Shown here in pieces: positions 8,780 to 15,772 of a stretch of DNA of 43,744 bases (its first letter is position 1; each line of letters opens with the position of its first letter). A program made the position numbers and the translations under genes. Origin of the DNA: Oscillospiraceae bacterium. Its GTDB lineage: Bacteria; Bacillota; Clostridia; Oscillospirales; Ruminococcaceae. The notes beneath the pieces are model-generated. The model made no database searches, had not been told where the DNA came from, and was given only the letters and a program-made list of their open reading frames with translations. Location: NCBI GenBank assembly GCA_017483465.1, contig JAFUWN010000039.1:1-43744 (forward strand), given 5' to 3'.

Positions 8780-9199
8780 ATGAAAAATTTTTTAAAATAT
8801 CTGCTGATTCTGCCGCCTGCATTGTTATGCTGCATTGCCGTGATTCTGAGTCATCAGAAAAAACAGCCGGCAGCAGATCAGATACAGGCAGCCACAGAAT
8901 CCGACCGTAGTGCATGGCTGATGCTTCAGGGCTGGAACGGTGAACTTTTATATTCCCGTCCTGTCACTGTTCCGGAAGAATTTCCGGAAAGCTATGCAGA
9001 ATATGTCAATCTTCAGCTCCGGCTCCGGCTGCCTCTGGAGCAGTATGCCGGCAGGCACGGCGTTGTTTATACATATCAGCTGGAAAATTCTGATTTATAT
9101 GCCGAATTATTAACCGCTGACGGTATGCTGATCGGAGCACAGTGCTATTATCCGGAAGAACACATAACCCGCAATATGAAAGGGCATAAAATTACCTGA
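8780..9199 (+). CDS. DUF4830-like secreted or membrane-anchored protein
   Basis: Unknown function. 139 aa: one N-terminal hydrophobic helix (residues 3-25), then a small extracytoplasmic domain. The pattern WL-LQGW, VTVPEEFPESYAEYV, LEQYAGRHGVVYTYQLEN and MLIGAQCYYPE resembles the DUF4830 family of short Firmicute proteins, recalled from pattern only. A strong AGGAGGG site precedes the ATG. It is divergent from the HD-GYP gene and its last 8 bp overlap the end of the converging gene at 9192. Confidence 0.8.
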   Translation: MKNFLKYLLILPPALLCCIAVILSHQKKQPAADQIQAATESDRSAWLMLQGWNGELLYSRPVTVPEEFPESYAEYVNLQLRLRLPLEQYAGRHGVVYTYQLENSDLYAELLTADGMLIGAQCYYPEEHITRNMKGHKIT

Positions 9200-9596
9200 A
9201 TGCCTGAATCATGTCTCCTACAAGCGGAATTTTTCTCGCTCTCCCCTGACAGGCACTGATGATCAGAAGCAGAAAACACCCCATGCTGACTGCAAATACT
9301 GCCAGAGAAAGAATCCATTTGAGCAGACCGCCGACCAGCGGAATAATTCCCAGAATTCCTCCGACTACACTGCTGACAACACCAAGAACCGCATCCAGTG
9401 CAAGCAGAGTCAGCCCCTGATTGGCACAGAATTTTGCATAAGGCGACTGTCCTGCAATCACAAGCGGAATCCAGAACAGTACCGGAAAGCTTGCCAGTAC
9501 ACCGGAGGCCTGATTGGTCTGCATATCCTCCGGATAAAACTGATCTGTCACATCCTCCGGATGTGTAATCTTGTTAATTATTTCGTCTAAATTCAT
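9192..9596 (-). CDS. Small DUF4870/Tic20-like membrane protein
   Basis: 134 aa with three or four hydrophobic helices between residues 34 and 115. The motif AKFCANQGLTLL followed by IIPLVGGLLKWIL and a terminal KIPLVGDMIQAFR is the pattern of DUF4870-type membrane proteins, whose function is unknown. AAAGGAG lies 8 nt before the ATG. It lies 69 bp after nrdR on the same strand with no clear terminator between, so read-through from the nrdR promoter is likely. Confidence 0.82.
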   Translation of the reverse strand: MNLDEIINKITHPEDVTDQFYPEDMQTNQASGVLASFPVLFWIPLVIAGQSPYAKFCANQGLTLLALDAVLGVVSSVVGGILGIIPLVGGLLKWILSLAVFAVSMGCFLLLIISACQGRARKIPLVGDMIQAFR

Positions 9597-9665
9597 AAGA
9601 CATTCTCCTTTCAGAACTAAAAAATAAACACAGAATTCCGATTATGACCAGAACGGAAAGCATCA

Positions 9666-10127
9666 TCACAGCTCTTCGGAATTCTCTTCATTGAGAGCAG
9701 CAATGGCTGAAATAAAACTGGAAGCATCTTTGAAATCCTGATATACCGAAGCAAAGCGGATATAAGCGATCTCATCAATATGCCGGAGCTGTTCCAGCAC
9801 TACCGTACCGATCTGCACAGAGGTCATCTGACTATGCCATCCGCCAAGATAAGTTTCTTCTACTTTATCTGCAATGGCATTCACCTGTGTATACGAAACC
9901 GGCCGTTTCTTGACAGCATGATAAATTCCGGCAAGGAGTTTATTTCTGTCATAAGGTTCAAGAGAGCCGTCACGCTTGATGACAATTCTCATAGGCTGTT
10001 CAACGACTTCATAAGTTGTAAAACGCTTGCCGCATTTGAGACATTCTCTTCTTCTTCTTTTTTTATCATCTGACGGACGGGAATCAATTACTTTTGATTC
10101 TTCATACTGACAATACGGACACCGCAT
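9666..10127 (-). CDS. nrdR: Ribonucleotide reductase regulator NrdR
   Basis: Zinc-ribbon/ATP-cone repressor of ribonucleotide reductase genes. 153 aa, standard length. The zinc ribbon uses CPYC (residues 3-6) and CLKCGKRF (about 31-38). The ATP-cone domain spans about 46-136, starting with PMRIVIKRDGSLEPYDRNKLLAGI. No nrd genes are nearby, so it acts in trans. A near-perfect promoter at 10149-10177 drives it. The NrdR box recalled for this family was not seen here. Confidence 0.97.
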   Translation of the reverse strand: MRCPYCQYEESKVIDSRPSDDKKRRRRECLKCGKRFTTYEVVEQPMRIVIKRDGSLEPYDRNKLLAGIYHAVKKRPVSYTQVNAIADKVEETYLGGWHSQMTSVQIGTVVLEQLRHIDEIAYIRFASVYQDFKDASSFISAIAALNEENSEEL

Positions 10128-10148
10128 ATAGATTCACCTCTGCAATTT

Positions 10149-10177
10149 ATTATAACAGAATATAAAAATCCTGTCAA
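10149..10177 (-). promoter_or_regulatory. Consensus promoter of nrdR
   Basis: -35 TTGACA (10172-10177), 17-bp spacer, -10 TATAAT (10149-10154): full consensus. The -35 overlaps the stop codon of the upstream isomerase-like gene. Confidence 0.93.
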
Positions 10178-10989
10178 GAAGATGTTGATTTTCCGGCATT
10201 TTTCTCAATACCGGAAATCATTCTGTCAAGCATTCTGTAATTGCTGACCAAATCGGAAATCCCCCGGAAATTTTCTCTGTACAATTCCAGCATAACAGAG
10301 CAGTCCGGATTATAATTATATAAAATTTCCAGAAAGCTCCGGATTCTGAATTCTCCTGTTCCGAGCAGCAGACAGTCTCCTTTTTCGCTGTGATCGCTGA
10401 TATGTACATGAGCGATATGACTTCCTAGCATATGCAGGATATTTACCGGAGATTCATTCGCTCTGACGGCCTGTTTAATATCCAGAACAAATTTGACTTC
10501 GCTGCCGAGTATCTTGATCATCTCACGCATGAACCGGAGTGAACCCGCCTGACAGCGGCAGACATTTTCCTGAGCCACTGTGACATGATAAGGCTTTGCT
10601 TTTTCGGCAAGACGTGCGAAACGTTCGCAGTAGAGTTCCGGTTCGACGGCAAGACTCTGATAATTTCCATGCAGAACAAAAAATTCAGCCTCCAGTCTCT
10701 GGGCAGCTTCAAAAGTTTTCTGATAATACTCCAGCATATCATGTACACGGCGTTCATATCTGGAAAAGAGCATCATCGGCTCGATCGGACATGCAAACGG
10801 ATGGACACTCCGGCAGGTCATATCATAGCGATTCATAATATCTTTGAGATTGGCAACAAAAGCCGGATGCAGTTCGCAGTCAGAATTAAAAAATATCTCG
10901 ACATGGGAAATACTGTTGACGGCATAATTATATAATACTTCTTCGGTAAGTTCCGGATACATACATGCAGTCGAAACGCCGGCCAGCAT
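10174..10989 (-). CDS. Sugar phosphate isomerase/epimerase-like TIM-barrel protein
   Basis: 271 aa, xylose-isomerase-like (AP endonuclease 2) fold. Supporting motifs: start LAGVSTACMYPELTEE, FFVLHGN near 110, VAQENVCR near 145 (a probable metal-binding Glu), FVLDIKQAVR near 171 and HVHISDHSEKGDCLLLGTGEF near 195-215 (His and Asp metal ligands). Substrate unknown; it could be a sugar epimerase or a hydroxypyruvate-type isomerase. The ATG at 10989 is chosen because AAAGGAG lies 8 nt upstream; a GTG at 10998 would overlap that site. It follows the gene at 10995 by 5 bp and is probably co-transcribed. Confidence 0.85.
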   Translation of the reverse strand: MLAGVSTACMYPELTEEVLYNYAVNSISHVEIFFNSDCELHPAFVANLKDIMNRYDMTCRSVHPFACPIEPMMLFSRYERRVHDMLEYYQKTFEAAQRLEAEFFVLHGNYQSLAVEPELYCERFARLAEKAKPYHVTVAQENVCRCQAGSLRFMREMIKILGSEVKFVLDIKQAVRANESPVNILHMLGSHIAHVHISDHSEKGDCLLLGTGEFRIRSFLEILYNYNPDCSVMLELYRENFRGISDLVSNYRMLDRMISGIEKNAGKSTSS

Positions 10990-10994
10990 GGGGT

Positions 10995-11378
10995 TCACTC
11001 CTTTCCAGATGATGGATAAAAACAGATCTGCTGATTGGGGAGAAATTTCTGATAATAGGGAATTTTTTTGAGTTCATGAATCACTTTTTCTAAAGTCCTG
11101 CTTGTATCATCTACAGGCATATGCATGATAATATATCTGTATTGATTTAATGAATCATCACCCAGAATCACGGAACATTTTTTACTATTGCAGAGACTCA
11201 GAAGATAGAAATCAGAATGATCATCCATCCAGAAATCAATCTGCTGATTTTCAAGCCATTCGCCTTCCGGAAGAAGATGCACAGGATTTAAAATAATATT
11301 ATCTATGATAATATTATCTTCTCCGAAATGAGATTGATATTTTTTCTTTTTTAAAATATATCTGAGTTTTCTGAACAT
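10995..11378 (-). CDS. Hypothetical protein, 127 aa
   Basis: Not recognised. A basic N-terminus (RKLRYILKKKK) is followed by a probable mixed alpha/beta domain with no membrane helix or signal peptide. Segments such as DFWMDDHSDFYLLSL and YRYIIMHMPVDD suggest a small globular cytoplasmic fold. AGGTGA precedes the ATG, and a promoter lies at 11403-11432. It is the first gene of a two-gene unit with the isomerase-like gene. Base composition is more A+T-rich than the neighbours, which hints at accessory origin. Confidence 0.75.
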   Translation of the reverse strand: MFRKLRYILKKKKYQSHFGEDNIIIDNIILNPVHLLPEGEWLENQQIDFWMDDHSDFYLLSLCNSKKCSVILGDDSLNQYRYIIMHMPVDDTSRTLEKVIHELKKIPYYQKFLPNQQICFYPSSGKE

Positions 11379-11402
11379 AAAAATTCACCTGATTTTTTTA
11401 TT

Positions 11403-11432
11403 ATCATAGCATATTTGTCAGTATTTTGTCAA
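11403..11432 (-). promoter_or_regulatory. Promoter of the 127-aa gene and isomerase-like gene
   Basis: -35 TTGACA (11427-11432), 18-bp spacer, -10 TATGAT (11403-11408), upstream of the ATG at 11378. Confidence 0.8.
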
Positions 11433-11438
11433 GTGAAA

Positions 11439-11482
11439 ATTCAGTTTTCAACATTCCACAGTTTAATTGTTGAAAACTGAAT
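11439..11482 (-). terminator. Hairpin terminator after the 180-aa gene
   Basis: A perfect 14-bp stem (ATTCAGTTTTCAAC 11439-11452 with its complement 11469-11482) starts 2 bp after the stop codon at 11485. The T-tract is short (TTTT). Confidence 0.65.
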
Positions 11483-11484
11483 TA

Positions 11485-12027
11485 TCAAGCGAGTACTTTT
11501 ACAATATACTGTTCCATTGGTTCGGGCTGAATAATTTCCATTGAGAAACGAATAATTTTTGCTAATTTCACCCACTGCACAGGCATAATGCACCATGAAT
11601 AGTATTTCTGAACGGAATCACCATAAATTTTCACACGATAAGAAAAGCCGTCACAGCCTCTTGGAATATTTTCCACAGACGGAAGTTTTTCCTGATACAA
11701 ATTTCTGACAGCTTCCGCCTGTTTTTTGGTGAGTTTTTCAGATTTCAGCGGATAGATCTGATTCAGATAATCATAGAAATCTTTAGATTTCATCATTTCC
11801 GTATAAGAAATCGAATCTGTTTCACCGAAAAAATTTTTCTTTGCTTCAAGTATTTCATTCAGGTCAAGCGTATAATTCCAGTATAGAAAAATTTCATTTT
11901 CACGCTGAAAGAACTGACAGTACAGCGGACGATACTTCCAGAATGTATCTACAGAAAATTCGATTAATAAATCATCATCTGAAAATTTAAAATCAGAATC
12001 ATCAAAAAAATTATAAAACCACCGCAT
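11485..12027 (-). CDS. Hypothetical protein, 180 aa
   Basis: Not recognised. An aromatic- and acid-rich N-terminus (MRWFYNFFDDSDFKFSDDD) precedes a soluble alpha/beta protein with many Trp and Tyr. No signal peptide or membrane segment. The start is set by AGGAGAT 5 nt before the ATG at 12027; a longer reading frame to 12084 would run through the serA terminator and is rejected. No room exists for a separate promoter between that terminator and this start, so expression probably depends on read-through from serC-serA. The general look recalls immunity-type proteins, but this is only an impression. Confidence 0.78.
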   Translation of the reverse strand: MRWFYNFFDDSDFKFSDDDLLIEFSVDTFWKYRPLYCQFFQRENEIFLYWNYTLDLNEILEAKKNFFGETDSISYTEMMKSKDFYDYLNQIYPLKSEKLTKKQAEAVRNLYQEKLPSVENIPRGCDGFSYRVKIYGDSVQKYYSWCIMPVQWVKLAKIIRFSMEIIQPEPMEQYIVKVLA

Positions 12028-12041
12028 AATATCTCCTGTAC

Positions 12042-12073
12042 AAAAAGCCCCTATCTTCACAGACAGGGGCTTT
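12042..12073 (-). terminator. Terminator after serA
   Basis: AAAGCCCCT (12044-12052) pairs with AGGGGCTTT (12065-12073), 9 bp, followed by a T-run on the minus strand. It lies between the serA stop and the ribosome site of the 180-aa gene. Confidence 0.85.
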
Positions 12074-12101
12074 ATCATTTTCAAAAAACAGAGTATAGCA
12101 A

Positions 12102-13208
12102 TCAGCCGATCACTCTTACACGGATTACACCGTCAATAGCCTTGTTAGCTTCGGCATCCGCATCACCGGCAAGAATGGTATAAGCATAGCCTTTCTTTGC
12201 ACCTGTTGCGAGAACAGTGCCTTTCAGTTCCACGCCTTCTTTATGCAGAACGCAGACTTTCTTATCCGCATCAGCAGAAACATTCGGGAAGTTGACAGAA
12301 TTCTTGATATTACCGTTTTCGATATAATCAATTAATTCATTAGCGGCCATAATTGCACAGTTATCTTCGGATTCCGCAGTAGAAGCTCCCAGATGCGGAA
12401 TTGCTACGATACCATCCACATTGACTGTATCAGCATTCGGGAAGTCAGTTACATAAGCGGCAACTTTACCGGAAGTCAGAGCGGCTTTCAGATCAGCATC
12501 GTTCACGAGTTCTCCTCTTGCGAAGTTCAGGATTCTGACACCGTCTTTCATCTGATTGATGACATCTGCATTGACAAAGCCCTTAGTATCGTTATTGCAA
12601 GGAACATGCAGAGTAATATAATCAGAAACAGCATAGACTTCTTCTTTGGTTGCAACCACTTTGCAGTAAGAAGCCATTTCCTTAGCGGCTTCTTCGCTTA
12701 AAAACGGGTCTGTGCCGACTACTGTCATACCGAGAGCATTGGCAGCCTGAGCGACTTTCTTACCGATTGCACCAAGACCGATAATACCGAGGGTCTTACC
12801 CAGTGCTTCGATACCGCCGAACTGGCTCTTGCCTTTTTCTACCTGAGCAGCAACGTTTGTTTCACCGTCTTTGAGATCAGCAGCCCATGTCACTGCTTTA
12901 GTTACCTTACGGGATGCAAGGAAGATACCAGCGATTACGAGTTCTTTTACGGCATTGGCATTTGCTCCGGGGGAATTGAAGACTACAATACCCAGATCGG
13001 CACACTTGTCAACCGGAATATTATTGGTACCTGCACCGGCACGGCCGATCGCAAGCAGTTCAGAACCGAAATCGAAATCATGCATTTTCGCAGAACGTAC
13101 TAAAATACCGGTCGGATTTTCCACAGCATCGCCGACAGTATATCTGGATTTATCAAATAAATCCGTACCGCAGGCAGCAATTTTATTCAGAGTCAGAATA
13201 TTATACAT
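12102..13208 (-). CDS. serA: D-3-phosphoglycerate dehydrogenase
   Basis: First step of serine synthesis: oxidises 3-phosphoglycerate to 3-phosphohydroxypyruvate with NAD. 368 aa, the short class. NAD-binding GLGAIGKKVA near 147-156, VDKC/ARAG-type substrate region (GRAGAGTNNI), catalytic Arg/Glu region (NFARGELV) and His in PHLGASTAESE. The C-terminal ~65 residues resemble a shortened ACT domain, possibly for serine feedback. Start: ATG at 13208 with GGAGG 8 nt upstream; a TTG at 13223 overlaps that site. Second gene after serC. Confidence 0.95.
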   Translation of the reverse strand: MYNILTLNKIAACGTDLFDKSRYTVGDAVENPTGILVRSAKMHDFDFGSELLAIGRAGAGTNNIPVDKCADLGIVVFNSPGANANAVKELVIAGIFLASRKVTKAVTWAADLKDGETNVAAQVEKGKSQFGGIEALGKTLGIIGLGAIGKKVAQAANALGMTVVGTDPFLSEEAAKEMASYCKVVATKEEVYAVSDYITLHVPCNNDTKGFVNADVINQMKDGVRILNFARGELVNDADLKAALTSGKVAAYVTDFPNADTVNVDGIVAIPHLGASTAESEDNCAIMAANELIDYIENGNIKNSVNFPNVSADADKKVCVLHKEGVELKGTVLATGAKKGYAYTILAGDADAEANKAIDGVIRVRVIG

Positions 13209-13252
13209 GATAATTACCTCCAATAATAATATTATTCATAAAATATATCAGA

Positions 13253-13280
13253 ATTTCCCTGCCTGTTCAGACAGGGAAAT
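13253..13280 (-). other. Stem-loop between serC and serA
   Basis: ATTTCCCTG (13253-13261) pairs with CAGGGAAAT (13272-13280), 9 bp with a 10-nt loop. No clean T-tract follows on the minus strand, so it may be a weak attenuator or an mRNA stabiliser that lowers serA relative to serC. Confidence 0.5.
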
Positions 13281-13297
13281 CTGTAATATATCAAAAA

Positions 13298-14383
13298 TTA
13301 CTTGTTTTCAGCCTCGAATTTCTTCATGAATTCAACCAGCTTTTCAACGCCTTCAATCGGCATAGCATTATAGATAGAAGCTCTCATACCGCCGACAGTT
13401 CTGTGACCCTTGAGGTTCTCGAAACCGGCAGCCTTAGCTTCTGCAACGAATTTTGCATCCAGATCGGCATTGCCTGTTACAAACGGAACGTTCATGATAG
13501 AACGGTCTTTCTTTTCCACAGTACCCTTGAAAAGTTCGCTCTGATCTAAGAAATCATACAGAATCTTAGCTTTCTTTTCGTTATGAGCCTTCATGCCTTC
13601 GAGACCGCCCATCTTCTTGATCCACTTGAACACTTTTCCGCAGATATAGATACCATAGCACGGAGGTGTATTGTAGAGAGAAGCGTTATCAGCCTGAGTT
13701 TTCCAGTCCATCATAGTAGGAGTCTGCTTGAATGCAGGGCCGTCAGCGATGAGATCTTCACGGACAATGACAATCTGCACACCGGAAGGGCCTACGTTCT
13801 TCTGTACACCGCCGTATACAACACCGTATTTTGTGACATCAATCGGCTCGGACAGGAAGCAGGAAGACACATCAGATACTAAGATATGACCCTTAGTATT
13901 CGGCAGTTCCCAATATTTTGTGCCATAGATTGTATTATTCTCGCAGATATAAACATAGTCTGCATCTTCCGGAATATCCAGATCAGAGCAATCCGGAATG
14001 TAAGAGAAAGTCTTGTCAGCAGAAGAAGCAACACGAACAACTTCGCCGTATTTTTCAGCTTCGGCAGCGGCTTTCTTAGCCCACTGACCTGTAATGATAT
14101 AAGCAGCCTTGCCGTTCTTCATGAGGTTCATAGGCACTTCTGCGAATACCAGAGAAGCACCGCCCTGCTGGAAGATCACTTTGTAATTATCCGGAATATT
14201 CATCAGGTCTCTGAGATCCTGTTCAGCTTCCTTGATAATCTGATCGAACATTTTGGAGCGGTGGGACATTTCCATAACAGACATGCCGCAGCCTCTGTAA
14301 TCCATCATTTCTTCTGCTGCTTCTTTCAGCACTTCTTCGGGCAGAACAGCGGGGCCTGCACTGAAGTTGTAAACTCTTGCCAT
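13298..14383 (-). CDS. serC: Phosphoserine aminotransferase
   Basis: PLP enzyme that converts 3-phosphohydroxypyruvate and glutamate to phosphoserine; also used in some pyridoxal routes. 361 aa, normal. Starts with the family hallmark YNFSAGPAVLPEEVL. DYRGCGMSVMEMSHRS near 28-43, QGGASLVF near 75, and the PLP-binding lysine in YGGVQKNVGPSG near 190-201. First gene of a serC-serA unit with a strong promoter at 14453-14481. Confidence 0.98.
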   Translation of the reverse strand: MARVYNFSAGPAVLPEEVLKEAAEEMMDYRGCGMSVMEMSHRSKMFDQIIKEAEQDLRDLMNIPDNYKVIFQQGGASLVFAEVPMNLMKNGKAAYIITGQWAKKAAAEAEKYGEVVRVASSADKTFSYIPDCSDLDIPEDADYVYICENNTIYGTKYWELPNTKGHILVSDVSSCFLSEPIDVTKYGVVYGGVQKNVGPSGVQIVIVREDLIADGPAFKQTPTMMDWKTQADNASLYNTPPCYGIYICGKVFKWIKKMGGLEGMKAHNEKKAKILYDFLDQSELFKGTVEKKDRSIMNVPFVTGNADLDAKFVAEAKAAGFENLKGHRTVGGMRASIYNAMPIEGVEKLVEFMKKFEAENK

Positions 14384-14452
14384 TGCAAAAACTCCTTTTC
14401 ATGATTAAATTAAAAAAATAATGCTGTCTGGATTCCAGACTTAACAGTAATT

Positions 14453-14481
14453 ATTATACTATTTTTTACCGGATAAGTCAA
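14453..14481 (-). promoter_or_regulatory. Promoter of serC-serA
   Basis: -35 TTGACT (14476-14481), 17-bp spacer, -10 TATAAT (14453-14458). The leader to 14383 holds a small hairpin (GTCTGG/CCAGAC, ~14423-14437) near a run of T on the minus strand; no T-box was seen. Confidence 0.88.
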
Positions 14482-14597
14482 GCGATTTACAGCAATTATT
14501 TAATCACACAGATCTATTTTGTCACATCTGCAATAAAAAGACAATTGTATTTTGGTGAAATACACCATGATTTTTGTTATTTTTTTAACAATTCATT

Positions 14598-14861
14598 TTA
14601 TCCTGGTTTCGTCTTCTTACTTCCGGTTAAATACTCTTTTGCATTATACAAAAATATATTAATAAAATAAAAAGCGACTCTCAGAGCCTTTTTATTTCTC
14701 TTACAGATTCCCGAAACACCATACAGAAACTGATATATATAATACTCTGACAAAATTAAACATTTCCTGTATAGATCGAGCATACTTTTTCGCCCGTTCA
14801 AGTTCTTCACGATTTTTTCAAATTGTTCTCTGGTGATACTGCTTGAGCAGGCTTGTCTCAT
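14598..14861 (-). CDS. Doubtful small ORF, 87 aa
   Basis: Lys/Tyr/Phe-rich reading frame in the 640-bp gap between serC and spoVT. No family recognised. It contains REQFEKIVKNL and a hydrophobic stretch (AFYFINIFLYNA). The ATG is directly abutted by AAAGG, which leaves no normal ribosome-site spacing. A decayed fragment or chance frame is as likely as a gene. Apart from this the gap holds the serC promoter and two inverted repeats (14547-14565 and 14877-14905). Confidence 0.25.
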   Translation of the reverse strand: MRQACSSSITREQFEKIVKNLNGRKSMLDLYRKCLILSEYYIYQFLYGVSGICKRNKKALRVAFYFINIFLYNAKEYLTGSKKTKPG

Positions 14862-14876
14862 CCTTTGCTAACGAAA

Positions 14877-14905
14877 CTTTTACACTTGCTCAAATTGTGT
14901 AAAAA
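14877..14905. promoter_or_regulatory. 9-bp inverted repeat upstream of spoVT
   Basis: TTTTTACAC (14877-14885) and GTGTAAAAA (14897-14905) form a perfect palindrome with an 11-bp centre, 120 bp before the spoVT start. Possible operator or weak terminator. Confidence 0.45.
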
Positions 14906-15024
14906 TCAGGTGAAATTTACAAATTTATTAAAAAAGTATAATTTTCGTTTTCCGGCAAATACTAACAAAGCAGTCAGGTTATTTTAAAATCATCTGAATA
15001 TTATCTATCATAAGGAGAAAAATC

Positions 15025-15561
15025 ATGAAAGCAACAGGTATTGTCAGGAGAATTGACGACTTGGGCAGAGTCGTAATTCCAAAGGAAATCCGCCGGACAA
15101 TGAGAATCCATGAGGGCGACCCGTTAGAGATTTATACAAGCAGTGACGGCGAAGTGATCTTCAAGAAATATTCTGTCATTGGAGAAATGGGGCATAATGC
15201 CTCACAGGTAGCGGATATTATGTATAAATTAGCAGGCTGTCCGGTGGTAGTATTCGACCGTGATCATGTCGTAGCGACATCGGGAGTCACAAAAAAAGAA
15301 TTTCAGGAACGCAGAGTTTCTCCGGAATTGGAAGAACTGATGGAAAATCGAAAACAGTATTTTGCTGAGGATGATAACAGACAGTTCTTTGCAGTCGAAG
15401 GTGTGGAGCAGAGTTCCCTTGCGTGTCTGCCGATCTTGTCTTCCGGAGATGTGACCGGAGCAGTCGCATTTCTAAATAACGGGAAAAATAATAAAATTTC
15501 AGAATCGCAGAAGAGCCTTGTCAATGCGGCAGCACAGTTTCTGAGCAGTCAGATAGAATAA
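15025..15561 (+). CDS. spoVT: SpoVT-type AbrB transition/sporulation regulator
   Basis: DNA-binding regulator. 178 aa, the length of SpoVT and clearly longer than AbrB. The N-terminal swapped-hairpin AbrB domain (1-50) shows GIVRRIDDLGRVVIPKEIRRT. A GAF-like C-terminal domain follows (about 55-178), as in B. subtilis SpoVT, which tunes sigma-G genes late in sporulation. Many Ruminococci are not known to sporulate, so here it may serve another regulon. AAGGAG lies 8 nt before the ATG. Followed by its own terminator. Confidence 0.93.
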   Translation: MKATGIVRRIDDLGRVVIPKEIRRTMRIHEGDPLEIYTSSDGEVIFKKYSVIGEMGHNASQVADIMYKLAGCPVVVFDRDHVVATSGVTKKEFQERRVSPELEELMENRKQYFAEDDNRQFFAVEGVEQSSLACLPILSSGDVTGAVAFLNNGKNNKISESQKSLVNAAAQFLSSQIE

Positions 15562-15585
15562 AGCATTGATAAGTTATCTGTATAA

Positions 15586-15617
15586 AGTGAAGGGGGATAT
15601 CACTCCTTCACTTTTTA
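15586..15617 (+). terminator. Terminator of spoVT
   Basis: AGTGAAGG (15586-15593) pairs with CCTTCACT (15605-15612), followed by TTTTT. Confidence 0.88.
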
Positions 15618-15656
15618 TGATAGAATAAATTTTGATTTTCATGATTATTTGAAGAT

Positions 15657-15683
15657 AAAAAACAGCCGGAATTTTCTTCCGGC
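15657..15683 (-). terminator. Terminator of the dockerin gene
   Basis: GCCGGAA (15665-15671) pairs with TTCCGGC (15677-15683). Six T residues follow on the minus strand, and a T-run also occurs on the plus side, so it may work both ways. A further stem (TTGAAATAA/TTATTTCAA) lies between it and the gene, at about 15718-15741. Confidence 0.8.
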
Positions 15684-15772
15684 CGCTTTTTATCTGATTT
15701 TTTTCAGAATTGGTGTATTGAAATAATGGAGGTTTATTTCAAAGACAATTATCTCAGAAGACCAACAATCCA

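Noticed and set aside
12028-12084. Longer N-terminus for the 180-aa protein
   Set aside because: It would be encoded by the serA terminator hairpin; a good ribosome site precedes the ATG at 12027.
14384-14453. T-box or other riboswitch before serC
   Set aside because: The leader is only ~70 nt with one small hairpin; no T-box sequence or specifier-loop structure was seen.
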